Shown: one piece after another, positions 1 through 7,196 of the stretch
Position numbering within the stretch: position 1 is the stretch's first letter
Layout of the letters: every line of letters begins with the position of its first letter
Assembly (NCBI GenBank): GCA_021736745.1
Contig: JAIPFG010000074.1
Coordinates: 1-11,142 of the forward strand
Length of the DNA: 11,142 bases
Source of the DNA: Pseudomonadales bacterium
GTDB lineage: Bacteria > Pseudomonadota > Gammaproteobacteria > Pseudomonadales > IMCC2047
Direction: 5' to 3'
The notes under the pieces: model-generated
What the model was told of the DNA's origin: nothing
Databases searched by the model: none
What the model saw: the letters and a program-made list of their open reading frames with translations, nothing else
Position numbers and translations under genes: made by a program

Positions 1-1730
1 GTTGCCCGGCGCATACGCCCGTGCCAGAGTATATTCGGTTGATCGCTGCGCAGCGATATACGGATGCTTACATGGTGAACTGGGACTCCAATGTTTTTCC
101 CGGTATTTTAGGGCGTACCTGCGATCGGCCTTGCGAGCCAGTATGCCGCAGAGGGCGGGGTGAGGAAAAGCCCGTAGCCATTTGCCGTTTGAAACGTGTG
201 GCGGCGGATAACAAGGGTGATGTGTCAGCCTACATGCCACAAATACCGACGCGAAAAAACAGTAAAAAGATTGCTTTGATTGGTGGGGGCCCTGCTTCCC
301 TGACGGTGGCAAGAGATTTGATGCCGTTAGGCTATACCATTGATCTGTACGATGATCAGGCCAAAGCTGGCGGTATGATGCGTAGCCAGATCCCCAGTTT
401 TCGATTACCGCCTCAGGTGCTGGATGAAGAGGTAAATTTCATTCTGGATATGGGTGTTAATGCGACGTTTAACACCTATGTAAACAGCCTAAAAGAGATG
501 TTAGGGAAAGGTTACGATGCAGTTTTTGTAGGCACAGGCGCACCTAGTGGTAAAAATCTGGATATTCCTGGGCGCGAGGAAGCGAAAGCCAATATCCATG
601 TGGGTATTGAGTGGTTGGCCAGCGTCGCCTTTGAGCATACCGATAGTATTGGCAAGCGGGTGATTGTGTTAGGTGGTGGTAACACGGCAATGGACTGTTG
701 CCGCACGGCGAAACGACTTGGTGGTGAAGATGTAAAGATCGTGGTGCGCTCTGAGTTTGATAAGATGAAAGCCTCGCCTTGGGAAAAAGAAGATGCCATG
801 GCGGAGTATGTTGAGTTTCTTAATTGTCACGTACCAAAGGAGTTCGTACATGAGGGTGGTCAGTTAACCGGTATGCTTTTTGAAAAAGTGGAGGCGGTAT
901 ATGACGACCAAGGACGGCGCAGCCTTGTGCCGACGGACGAAGATTTAGTACATATTCCGTGTGATGATGTCCTGATAGCTATTGGGCAGGACAATAGCTT
1001 TCCATGGATTGAACGTGACTTGGGCCTGGAATTTAACCGCAAAGGTATGCCAGTAGTAGATAAAGTCACCTTCCAATCGACACACCCCAAGGTATTTTTT
1101 GGTGGAGATGCTGCTTTTGGGCCGGAAAATATCATCACTGCCGTTGCCCAAGCACAACAGGCAGCGATTTCAATTGATCTGTTCTGTAAAGGCAAGGAGT
1201 TGGTTGCTGACCGTCCAGGTCCTGGCGTTACCCTGACCAGTCAAAAAATGGGGGTGCATGAATGGAGCTACGATAACCAAATTTCAACGGAAACACGTGT
1301 TCCGGTACCTCATGCGGACAAAAAACTGGCCTTGTCTGATCGCAAGGTAGAAGTGGAGTTGGGTTTTGATATTGAGTTAGGCTTTCAGGAAGCGGCGCGC
1401 TGTTTGAACTGCGATGCGCAAACCGTTTTTACGGAGGATAAATGTATCGAATGCGATGCCTGTGTAGATATTTGTCCTACTGACTGCATTAACTTTTTGT
1501 CGAATGCGAGCGAGAAGATTCTAAGGCAACAGCTGCGAATACCGGCGAAAAACCTTGATCAGGATCTGTATGCGTCAACCAAATTGAAGCAAACCGGTAG
1601 AGTCATGATTAAGGATGAGAACGTATGTCTGCACTGTGGGCTTTGTGCGGAACGGTGTCCGACAGGCGCTTGGGACATGCAGAAATTTTTATATAACGTG
1701 AGTAAGGCTGGGCGAACATGCGCAGGATAG
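1..1730 (+). CDS. GltD-like FAD/iron-sulfur NAD(P) oxidoreductase, partner subunit of a 2-oxoacid oxidoreductase (5' partial)
   Basis: The reading frame is open from base 3 and the gene begins upstream: the GTG at 21 is internal, because the codons before it encode CPAHTP followed by VPEYI, the usual iron-sulfur N-terminus of glutamate synthase small subunit and dihydropyrimidine dehydrogenase relatives. Counting residues from the GTG: more N-terminal cluster cysteines at 34, 38 and 42; an FAD-binding glycine motif GGGPAS at 88-93; an NAD(P)-binding motif VLGGGNTAMD at 216-225; a second FAD motif with GGD at 361-363. A C-terminal two-cluster ferredoxin-like domain has cysteines at 475, 478, 481, 485 and 536, 539, 542, 546. 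The stop overlaps the next gene by 13 bases. By analogy with the third subunit of 2-oxoglutarate:NADP+ oxidoreductase of Azoarcus (family knowledge, recalled), it probably carries electrons from the alpha/beta subunits to NAD(P). The direction and the pyridine nucleotide used are inferred, not shown. Confidence 0.88.
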   Translation, partial: CPAHTPVPEYIRLIAAQRYTDAYMVNWDSNVFPGILGRTCDRPCEPVCRRGRGEEKPVAICRLKRVAADNKGDVSAYMPQIPTRKNSKKIALIGGGPASLTVARDLMPLGYTIDLYDDQAKAGGMMRSQIPSFRLPPQVLDEEVNFILDMGVNATFNTYVNSLKEMLGKGYDAVFVGTGAPSGKNLDIPGREEAKANIHVGIEWLASVAFEHTDSIGKRVIVLGGGNTAMDCCRTAKRLGGEDVKIVVRSEFDKMKASPWEKEDAMAEYVEFLNCHVPKEFVHEGGQLTGMLFEKVEAVYDDQGRRSLVPTDEDLVHIPCDDVLIAIGQDNSFPWIERDLGLEFNRKGMPVVDKVTFQSTHPKVFFGGDAAFGPENIITAVAQAQQAAISIDLFCKGKELVADRPGPGVTLTSQKMGVHEWSYDNQISTETRVPVPHADKKLALSDRKVEVELGFDIELGFQEAARCLNCDAQTVFTEDKCIECDACVDICPTDCINFLSNASEKILRQQLRIPAKNLDQDLYASTKLKQTGRVMIKDENVCLHCGLCAERCPTGAWDMQKFLYNVSKAGRTCAG

Positions 1731-3592
1731 AAGCAGTCAACGATTTTGTTATTAAGTTTGCGAATGTTAATGGTACAGGGTCTGCCAGTGCTAACCATAT
1801 GTTTGCTAAATCCATTTTTCGCATGGGGATACCCGTTAGTCCACGTAATATTTTCCCTTCAAATATTCAGGGGCTACCTACCTGGTATGAAGTGAGAGTC
1901 AGCCAAAAAGGTTATCTTGGCCGTCGAGGCGGTGTCGATATCATGTTATGTGTCAATCCTCAAAGCATGGCGGATGATATTCAAAGCGTGGACCCCGGTG
2001 GTTACTTTATTTACGACTCGACCAAGCCGCTTGATACCCGGTTAATGCGCAAAGATGTTGAGTTTATTGGTATTCCCTTTACCCAAATCTGTTTGCGTGA
2101 ATATGATGACGCCAGGTTGCGGCTTCTGTTTAAAAATATGATTTACGTGGGCGCTTTGGCCGCCTTGCTGAATATTGATTTTGCCGTCTTAAAGGATCTG
2201 GTTTCTGATCAGTTCAAAGGCAAGGAAAAGTTAATCACGCCTAACGTGCATGCGATGGAGTTGGGTTATCAATATGCAATGGAAAACTTCACCTGCCCGC
2301 TGGGTATTCGTGTTGAGCGTGCCAGCGAAATTGGTGAGCACATTTCCTACACTAACCATATTTTGATGGATGGCAATACCGCAACGGCATTGGGTGCCAT
2401 TTATGGCGGGGCAACGGTCGCAGGGTGGTATCCGATCACGCCGTCAACCTCTGTCGTGGAAGCTTTTGAACGGTACGCTCGACGTTTGCGGATTGATCCG
2501 GGTACCGGGAAAAACAACTTTGCTATCGTTCAAGCCGAAGATGAGTTGTCAGCGATGGGCATTGTCATTGGTGCTGCCTGGAATGGTGCTCGGGCCTTCA
2601 CTGCCACCAGTGGCCCGGGACTTTCCCTAATGACGGAGTTTCTCGGTCTGGCTTATTTTGCGGAAGTGCCGGTTGTGCTGATTAATGTTCAGCGCTCAGG
2701 ACCATCAACCGGAATGCCGACGCGGACCCAGCAACCGGATATCTTAGCGGCAGCCTATGCATCCCATGGTGATACCAAGCACGTATTGTTATTTCCCTCA
2801 ACGCCGCGGGAGTGTTTCGATATGTCGGCGGAAGCCTTTGATTTGGCTGATCGGTTGCAAACACCGATTATCATGATGTCTGATCTCGATTTGGGTATGA
2901 ACGAACATATGTCGCCACCACTGGAGTGGGATGACAGCCGAAAATTCGACCGTGGTAAGGTTCTTTCGGCAAAAGATCTGGACAACATGGATGCTCGATT
3001 TGGCCGTTACCTGGATACGGATGAGGACGGTATTCCTTATCGTACTTATCCTGGAACCCATCCGGAAAAAGGGGCCTTTTTTACTCGCGGTTCATCCCGC
3101 GATGTGTACGCCACCTACACGGAAGACGGTGAGGCCTACGTGCATAATATGCAGCGGTTATTGAAAAAATTCGAAACGGCTAAGCGATATGTTCCTGCAC
3201 CGAAGATCAAAATGGCGAAGCAAAAAACCTCCGTCGGTGCACTCTTCTTTGGTACCACCGCATCACCTTGTTATGAGGCGGTAGAAATGCTGGCGAAAGA
3301 AGGACATGCTGTTGATACTATTCGAATTCGGGCATTCCCCTTTAATGAGGATGTTGAAAAATTCATTTCTGAGCATGAAGTAGTGTTCGTTATTGAGCAA
3401 AATCGTGATGGACAATTACGACGGTTACTGATTAATGAGGGTGAATTACCACCGAATAAATTAATTTCCATTTTGCATTATGACGGCATGCCCATCACCG
3501 CACGTAGCATTGCCATGAGTATGCGGGATTCACTATCAGATAACAAAGTCACGCCGATTACTCGTAAAACGGCGAAGAAGGTGAAGTCATGA
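1718..3592 (+). CDS. 2-oxoacid:acceptor oxidoreductase, fused gamma-alpha subunit (KorA-like)
   Basis: 624 residues, a normal length for the gamma-alpha fusion of 2-oxoacid:ferredoxin oxidoreductases. Residues about 10-195 form the gamma domain (NGTGSASAN at 18-26, FPSNIQGLPTWYEVR at 46-60, RRGG at 69-72). The alpha pyrimidine-binding domain follows with the hallmark YPITPST at 238-244, TSGPGLSLM at 297-305 and GPSTGMPTRTQQPD at 328-341. The C-terminal part (about 500-624) is the transketolase-C-like domain. The protein works with the beta subunit to bind CoA and thiamine diphosphate and to decarboxylate a 2-oxoacid to an acyl-CoA. Its ATG lies inside the end of the upstream gene (13-base overlap) with only a weak ribosome site, which suggests translational coupling. 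The overall pattern resembles KorA proteins annotated as acting on 2-oxoglutarate, but pyruvate, branched-chain or aromatic 2-oxoacids cannot be excluded, so no symbol is assigned. Confidence 0.92.
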   Translation: MRRIEAVNDFVIKFANVNGTGSASANHMFAKSIFRMGIPVSPRNIFPSNIQGLPTWYEVRVSQKGYLGRRGGVDIMLCVNPQSMADDIQSVDPGGYFIYDSTKPLDTRLMRKDVEFIGIPFTQICLREYDDARLRLLFKNMIYVGALAALLNIDFAVLKDLVSDQFKGKEKLITPNVHAMELGYQYAMENFTCPLGIRVERASEIGEHISYTNHILMDGNTATALGAIYGGATVAGWYPITPSTSVVEAFERYARRLRIDPGTGKNNFAIVQAEDELSAMGIVIGAAWNGARAFTATSGPGLSLMTEFLGLAYFAEVPVVLINVQRSGPSTGMPTRTQQPDILAAAYASHGDTKHVLLFPSTPRECFDMSAEAFDLADRLQTPIIMMSDLDLGMNEHMSPPLEWDDSRKFDRGKVLSAKDLDNMDARFGRYLDTDEDGIPYRTYPGTHPEKGAFFTRGSSRDVYATYTEDGEAYVHNMQRLLKKFETAKRYVPAPKIKMAKQKTSVGALFFGTTASPCYEAVEMLAKEGHAVDTIRIRAFPFNEDVEKFISEHEVVFVIEQNRDGQLRRLLINEGELPPNKLISILHYDGMPITARSIAMSMRDSLSDNKVTPITRKTAKKVKS

Positions 3593-4638
3593 GTTATTCA
3601 AAACCGAAATTTAGGCATCCGGATTTACCCACTAATGAGTTGGGTTTAACCAAAAGTGATTATGAGGGTGCAATTTCGACGCTCTGTGCTGGATGTGGGC
3701 ACGACTCTATCAGCGCCTCCATACTTAACGCTTGTTTTGAAATGTCGATACAGCCGCATCGCGTGGCTAAATTATCGGGAATTGGTTGTTCCTCCAAGAG
3801 TCCCGCCTATTTTTTAGGTAAATCGCATGGCTTTAACTCCGTGCACGGGCGGATGCCTTCCGTGGCGACGGGCGCCAATCTAGCCAACCGGGATTTGATT
3901 TACATTGGTATTTCCGGTGACGGTGATTCCGCTTCTATTGGTTTAGGGCAGTTTATGCATGTGGTGAGGCGTAATTTGAATATGCTTTACGTCGTGGAGA
4001 ATAACGGTTGTTATGGCTTGACCAAAGGTCAGGATTCCGCCACCGCGGATTTAGGTTCTGCCACCAAAAAGGGAATAGCAAATCCCTACGAGCCGATGGA
4101 TTTGGTGAGTCTGGCGCTACAAATTGGCGCGACCTTTGTTGCCCGTAGTTTTTCAGGTGATAAGCGTCAGCTGGAGCCTTTGATTAAAGCGGCAATAACT
4201 CATAAAGGTTTCGCATTAATTGATGTGATCTCACCCTGTGTCACCTTCAATAATAGTGTCGCTTCGACCAAGGGATACCAGTATGTGCGCGAGCACATGA
4301 GCCACATGGCGGTGGACTTTGTGCCGATGCGTGAAGAAATTTGCACCAGCTATCAAGCCGGCACTACTCAGCAGGTCTGCATGCATGATGGCTCGGCTGT
4401 GCATTTGCATAAGACTGGCGCAGATTTTGATATCCATGATCGTCATGCGGCGATGGAAGCGGTATACCACCATAAGCAAGCGGGTGAAATTCTAACCGGC
4501 CTACTTTATATGGCGCACGATTCTGATGACCTGCATGAGGTATTGGGGACAGTGTCCAAACCGCTGAACGCATTGACTGAAAATGAACTTTGTCCGGGAA
4601 GTCGTTTCCTGGATAGTATTAATGAAGGGTTAAGGTAA
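3589..4638 (+). CDS. 2-oxoacid:acceptor oxidoreductase, thiamine-diphosphate beta subunit (KorB-like)
   Basis: 349 residues. The four cysteines expected for the [4Fe-4S] cluster of this subunit are present: C33 and C36 in LCAGCGH, C67 in GIGCSS, and C217 in SPCVTFNN. The thiamine diphosphate/magnesium motif starts GDGDS at 110-114 and closes with NN at 138-139. The C-terminal tail (about 240-349) has the REE...EILTGLLY...DLHE...LCPGS pattern of proteobacterial and actinobacterial KorB-type proteins. The ATG overlaps the stop of the alpha-subunit gene as ATGA and has its own AAGG seven bases upstream, so translation is coupled and the three subunits should be made together. It is the active-site subunit: the thiamine adduct forms here and electrons leave through the cluster. 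Substrate identity is not visible. The gene ends just before a hairpin that separates it from the convergent phaB. Confidence 0.93.
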   Translation: MSYSKPKFRHPDLPTNELGLTKSDYEGAISTLCAGCGHDSISASILNACFEMSIQPHRVAKLSGIGCSSKSPAYFLGKSHGFNSVHGRMPSVATGANLANRDLIYIGISGDGDSASIGLGQFMHVVRRNLNMLYVVENNGCYGLTKGQDSATADLGSATKKGIANPYEPMDLVSLALQIGATFVARSFSGDKRQLEPLIKAAITHKGFALIDVISPCVTFNNSVASTKGYQYVREHMSHMAVDFVPMREEICTSYQAGTTQQVCMHDGSAVHLHKTGADFDIHDRHAAMEAVYHHKQAGEILTGLLYMAHDSDDLHEVLGTVSKPLNALTENELCPGSRFLDSINEGLR

Positions 4639-4652
4639 TTCTTCCCTAATCT

Positions 4653-4691
4653 CGGCAGGTGTCGAAGCCAAACAGGGTTTCACACCTGCCG
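4653..4691. terminator. Hairpin between convergent genes, possible bidirectional terminator
   Basis: CGGCAGGTGT (4653-4662) pairs perfectly with ACACCTGCCG (4682-4691). Inside it GAAGCC (4664-4669) pairs with GGTTTC (4676-4681) with one G-U pair, leaving a single bulged C and a six-base loop. The stem of about 16 pairs fills the 55-base gap between the stop of the KorB-like gene (4638) and the stop of phaB (4694). Neither strand has a run of T directly after the stem, so it is not a textbook rho-independent terminator. It may still end transcription or protect both 3' ends. Confidence 0.5.
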
Positions 4692-4693
4692 TG

Positions 4694-5416
4694 TCAGTAC
4701 ATATGTTGTCCGCCATTAATACTGAGGGTAGATCCGGTAATAAAGCCGGCATCGTCAGCAATTAAAAATAGCACGCCTCTGGCGATTTCTGAGGCCTGTC
4801 CCAAACGGCCCACCGGGATTTTCGCAATAATTTTCTCCAATACATTCTCTGGCACTGCGCGAACCATATCCGTGTCGATATAACCGGGAGCAATAGCATT
4901 GACGGTAATGCCTTTAGCCGCTCCTTCTTGAGCCAATGCCTTGGTAAAACCATGTATTCCCGATTTGGCGGCAGCATAGTTTACTTGTCCGTATTGACCG
5001 GCCTGACCGTTGATTGAGCCGATATTGACGATCCGGCCAAAGTTTCTCGCCCGCATGCCCTCGATGACGGCTCTACACATATTAAAACAGGAAGTGAGAT
5101 TGGTTTGGATAACACTATTCCATTGCTCAAAGGACATCTTATGCATGGTGCCATCCAATGAAATACCAGCGTTATTCACCAGCGCTTGAACTGGACCTAA
5201 GTCTGTTTCTATCTGTTTTACGGCATTCTGGCAGGCATCAAAATCGGCAACGTCAAATTTATAGACAAGGATTCCTGTTGTTTCTTTAAACTGCTTGGCG
5301 GTACTCTCATTCCCCGCATAGCAAGCGGCAACGCGATAGCCTGTTTCTTTTAAAGCGAGGGAAATGGCCGCACCGATACCGCGCGTACCGCCCGTTACTA
5401 TTACTACTTGACTCAT
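4694..5416 (-). CDS. phaB: Acetoacetyl-CoA reductase (short-chain dehydrogenase/reductase)
   Basis: 240 residues from the ATG at 5416, which has GGAG seven bases upstream. An upstream in-frame ATG at 5464 would add 16 unrelated residues and sits inside a hairpin, so 5416 is preferred. Classical SDR features: TGGTRGIG at 8-15 for NAD(P)H binding, NNAG at 81-84, and catalytic S134, Y147 and K151 (YAAAK). The stretch from GRIVNIGSINGQ to the end in NGGQHMY is strongly PhaB-like. The family reduces acetoacetyl-CoA to (R)-3-hydroxybutyryl-CoA for polyhydroxybutyrate synthesis. It lies 118 bases downstream of maiA on the same strand, in a pathway whose final product is acetoacetate, so it probably acts on that product after CoA activation by an enzyme encoded elsewhere. 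A FabG-type 3-ketoacyl-ACP reductase is the main alternative; the C-terminus argues for PhaB. Confidence 0.85.
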   Translation of the reverse strand: MSQVVIVTGGTRGIGAAISLALKETGYRVAACYAGNESTAKQFKETTGILVYKFDVADFDACQNAVKQIETDLGPVQALVNNAGISLDGTMHKMSFEQWNSVIQTNLTSCFNMCRAVIEGMRARNFGRIVNIGSINGQAGQYGQVNYAAAKSGIHGFTKALAQEGAAKGITVNAIAPGYIDTDMVRAVPENVLEKIIAKIPVGRLGQASEIARGVLFLIADDAGFITGSTLSINGGQHMY

Positions 5417-5446
5417 AGTTACTCCGGTTTGATCTATTAAATAATC

Positions 5447-5474
5447 GGTGCAATATGGCACCATATTATTGGTG
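5447..5474 (-). promoter_or_regulatory. Structured leader/operator-like region upstream of phaB
   Basis: Three overlapping inverted repeats share the same bases: GGTGC (5447-5451) with GCACC (5458-5462); AATATGG (5452-5458) with CCATATT (5461-5467); and CACCA (5459-5463) with TGGTG (5470-5474). They cannot all form at once. The element lies 31 bases upstream of the preferred phaB start, in the only long gap (118 bases) of the minus-strand operon. It could be an operator for a regulator of the phaB promoter, or an RNA structure acting on the mRNA. Function is inferred; the repeats are directly visible. Confidence 0.4.
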
Positions 5475-5534
5475 TCGTTGTGGGAACATAGAAAGATCTA
5501 ACAAGCAACATTAGAATTCAGCTTGGTTTGACCC

Positions 5535-6167
5535 CTAGGTTGGAGAGTCCGGCTGATTTTCGGGAGCCGCCTGGAAGAATGCATCCAATTGATGACAGTT
5601 TTCGGATACAGATTTGATTTTGGGATAGCTTGTCATATCCAAATTAAAGCGTAATGCATTGTAGACTTGAGGGATCAAATACACATCCGCCATGCTGATC
5701 TGCTCACCAAAGCAATAGGGTGTCGCTAGGATCTGCTGTTCGAGCACATCAAAGCCCAGCTTAATCCAGTGATGATACCAAATTTGCTTCTGCTCATCGT
5801 TAACGCCTAATTCACCGGTTAAATATTTGAGCACCCGTGAATTGTCGATGGGGTGAATATCACAGGCGACGATATTCGCCCAGGAACGTACCACACCTCG
5901 GTCATAGGAATCCCGTGGTAACAATGCTGGTTCCGGGTAGTTTTCCTCCAGCCACTCTAGAATGGCGTTGGACTGAGTGAGTACACGGCGATCATCTAAG
6001 CGCAGTGCGGGCACCAGCCCCTGTGGGCTAATCCGCAGGTAATCTTCACCTCTATGCTCAGCCTTGAGTAGATTAACTGGTACTGCTGTGTATTTGATGC
6101 CCTTGTGGTTTAGCGCAATTCTTACACGATAGGCGGCGGAAGAGCGATGATAGGTGAAAAGTTCCAT
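5535..6167 (-). CDS. maiA: Maleylacetoacetate isomerase (zeta-class glutathione S-transferase)
   Basis: 210 residues, the usual length for the family. The N-terminal thioredoxin-like domain has the zeta-class motif SSAAYRVRIAL at 9-19, whose serine activates glutathione, and QSNAILEWLE at 65-74 for glutathione binding. The C-terminal helical domain has DIHPIDNSRVLKYL at 103-116, characteristic of maleylacetoacetate isomerase. The enzyme uses glutathione to convert maleylacetoacetate, the product of homogentisate dioxygenase, to fumarylacetoacetate in the cytoplasm. The ATG is preceded by GAGGA six bases upstream. It follows fahA after 37 bases on the same strand, so it probably shares the hmgA transcript. 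Maleylpyruvate isomerase is the nearest alternative, made unlikely by the hmgA-fahA context. Confidence 0.93.
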   Translation of the reverse strand: MELFTYHRSSAAYRVRIALNHKGIKYTAVPVNLLKAEHRGEDYLRISPQGLVPALRLDDRRVLTQSNAILEWLEENYPEPALLPRDSYDRGVVRSWANIVACDIHPIDNSRVLKYLTGELGVNDEQKQIWYHHWIKLGFDVLEQQILATPYCFGEQISMADVYLIPQVYNALRFNLDMTSYPKIKSVSENCHQLDAFFQAAPENQPDSPT

Positions 6168-6204
6168 ATCTAATCCTCGGCGGTGCTTGGTTTTAAATCG
6201 CCTC

Positions 6205-7194
6205 TTATACGGGTGGATGGTACTGCACTACCTGTTGGTCAATCGCGCCAAAGATGGAGTTGCCCTGGGCATCCTTCATTTCAATGCGAATGCGATCACC
6301 AAAACGCATGAAAGGTGTTGATGGCTTGCCATTGGCAATGGTTTCTAAACATCGAACTTCAGCGAGACATGAAGATCCGGTGGGACTGCCGACGTTGGCG
6401 ATAGTGCCGGAGCCAATTACCGTGCCGGTCATCAAGGATCTTGATTTTGCGGCATGGGCAATGAGCTGGGCAAAATCAAAGATCATATCCTGGCCCGCGT
6501 TGGGTGCGCCAATTTGTTCGCCGTTAAGTACGCTAATTAAGGGCAAGTGTACTTTGGCTCCGTCCCAGCTAGCTCCGAGTTCATCGGGTGTGACTGCAAC
6601 CGGAGTAAAGCTGGTCCAAGGTTTGGATTGATAGAATCCAAACTGTTTGCCCAACTCCCCTGGAATAAGGTTTCTTAAGGAAACGTCATTGACTAACGCA
6701 ATAAGTTTTATATGGTCGCGTGCTTTGTCTGGCTTTGTGCCAGCGGGGACATCATCGGTGAACACCACGACTTCAGATTCGAAATCGATACCCCATTCCT
6801 CTGATTCGACGGGAATATCATCGCAGGGGCCAATGAAAGCATCCGATGCGCCCATATACATTAGCGGGTCGGTCCAAAAGGATTCGGGTAATTCCGCGCC
6901 ACGGGCTTTGCGTACCAGTTCGACGTGGGTAACGTAGGCACTGCCATCGGCCCAATGGTATGCCCGCGGTAACGGTGCGTCGCATTGCGCAGGTTCGAAG
7001 GTGAATGCATTACTGATTTCGTTGGCGTTCAGTTGCTCGTACACGGCCTGTAAGCGAGGTTCCAGTTCCGCCCAATTATCGAGTGCCTGTTGCAGGGTAG
7101 CGGCAATGTCGGTAACGGTAGTGGCATGTGCTAAGTCACGAGAGACAATAATCAGCTGGCCATCGCGGCCCTTTTTTAATGATGCAAGTTTCAC
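6205..7194 (-). CDS. fahA: Fumarylacetoacetate hydrolase (fumarylacetoacetase)
   Basis: 329 residues from a GTG start at 7194, with AAGGA about nine bases upstream inside the end of hmgA. The N-terminus MKLASLKKGRDGQL is typical of bacterial members of this family, which supports the GTG. The FAH fold shows likely metal ligands E139 and E141 in DFESEVVV and D170 in LVND, plus KPWTSF at 191-196 and GSGTIANVGSP at 261-271. It cleaves the carbon-carbon bond of fumarylacetoacetate to fumarate and acetoacetate. This is the shorter bacterial form rather than the roughly 420-residue mammalian type. Only two bases separate it from the hmgA stop, indicating one transcript and probable translational coupling. 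Other FAH-superfamily activities are possible by sequence alone, but position between hmgA and maiA makes this assignment strong. Confidence 0.93.
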   Translation of the reverse strand: MKLASLKKGRDGQLIIVSRDLAHATTVTDIAATLQQALDNWAELEPRLQAVYEQLNANEISNAFTFEPAQCDAPLPRAYHWADGSAYVTHVELVRKARGAELPESFWTDPLMYMGASDAFIGPCDDIPVESEEWGIDFESEVVVFTDDVPAGTKPDKARDHIKLIALVNDVSLRNLIPGELGKQFGFYQSKPWTSFTPVAVTPDELGASWDGAKVHLPLISVLNGEQIGAPNAGQDMIFDFAQLIAHAAKSRSLMTGTVIGSGTIANVGSPTGSSCLAEVRCLETIANGKPSTPFMRFGDRIRIEMKDAQGNSIFGAIDQQVVQYHPPV

Positions 7195-7196
7195 GT

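Noticed and set aside
5417..5464. Longer phaB start at ATG 5464
   Set aside because: The extra 16 residues do not match the SDR fold, which begins right at MSQVVIVTGG, and the ATG at 5416 has a good GGAG at proper spacing.
6168..6204. Weak GGCG/CGCC pairing between fahA and maiA, considered as an attenuator
   Set aside because: A four-pair stem with a long loop is not significant and the genes are otherwise normally spaced.
6254..6937. Long plus-strand open frames opposite fahA
   Set aside because: They are antisense shadows of a clearly recognised gene, with low-complexity composition and no family resemblance.
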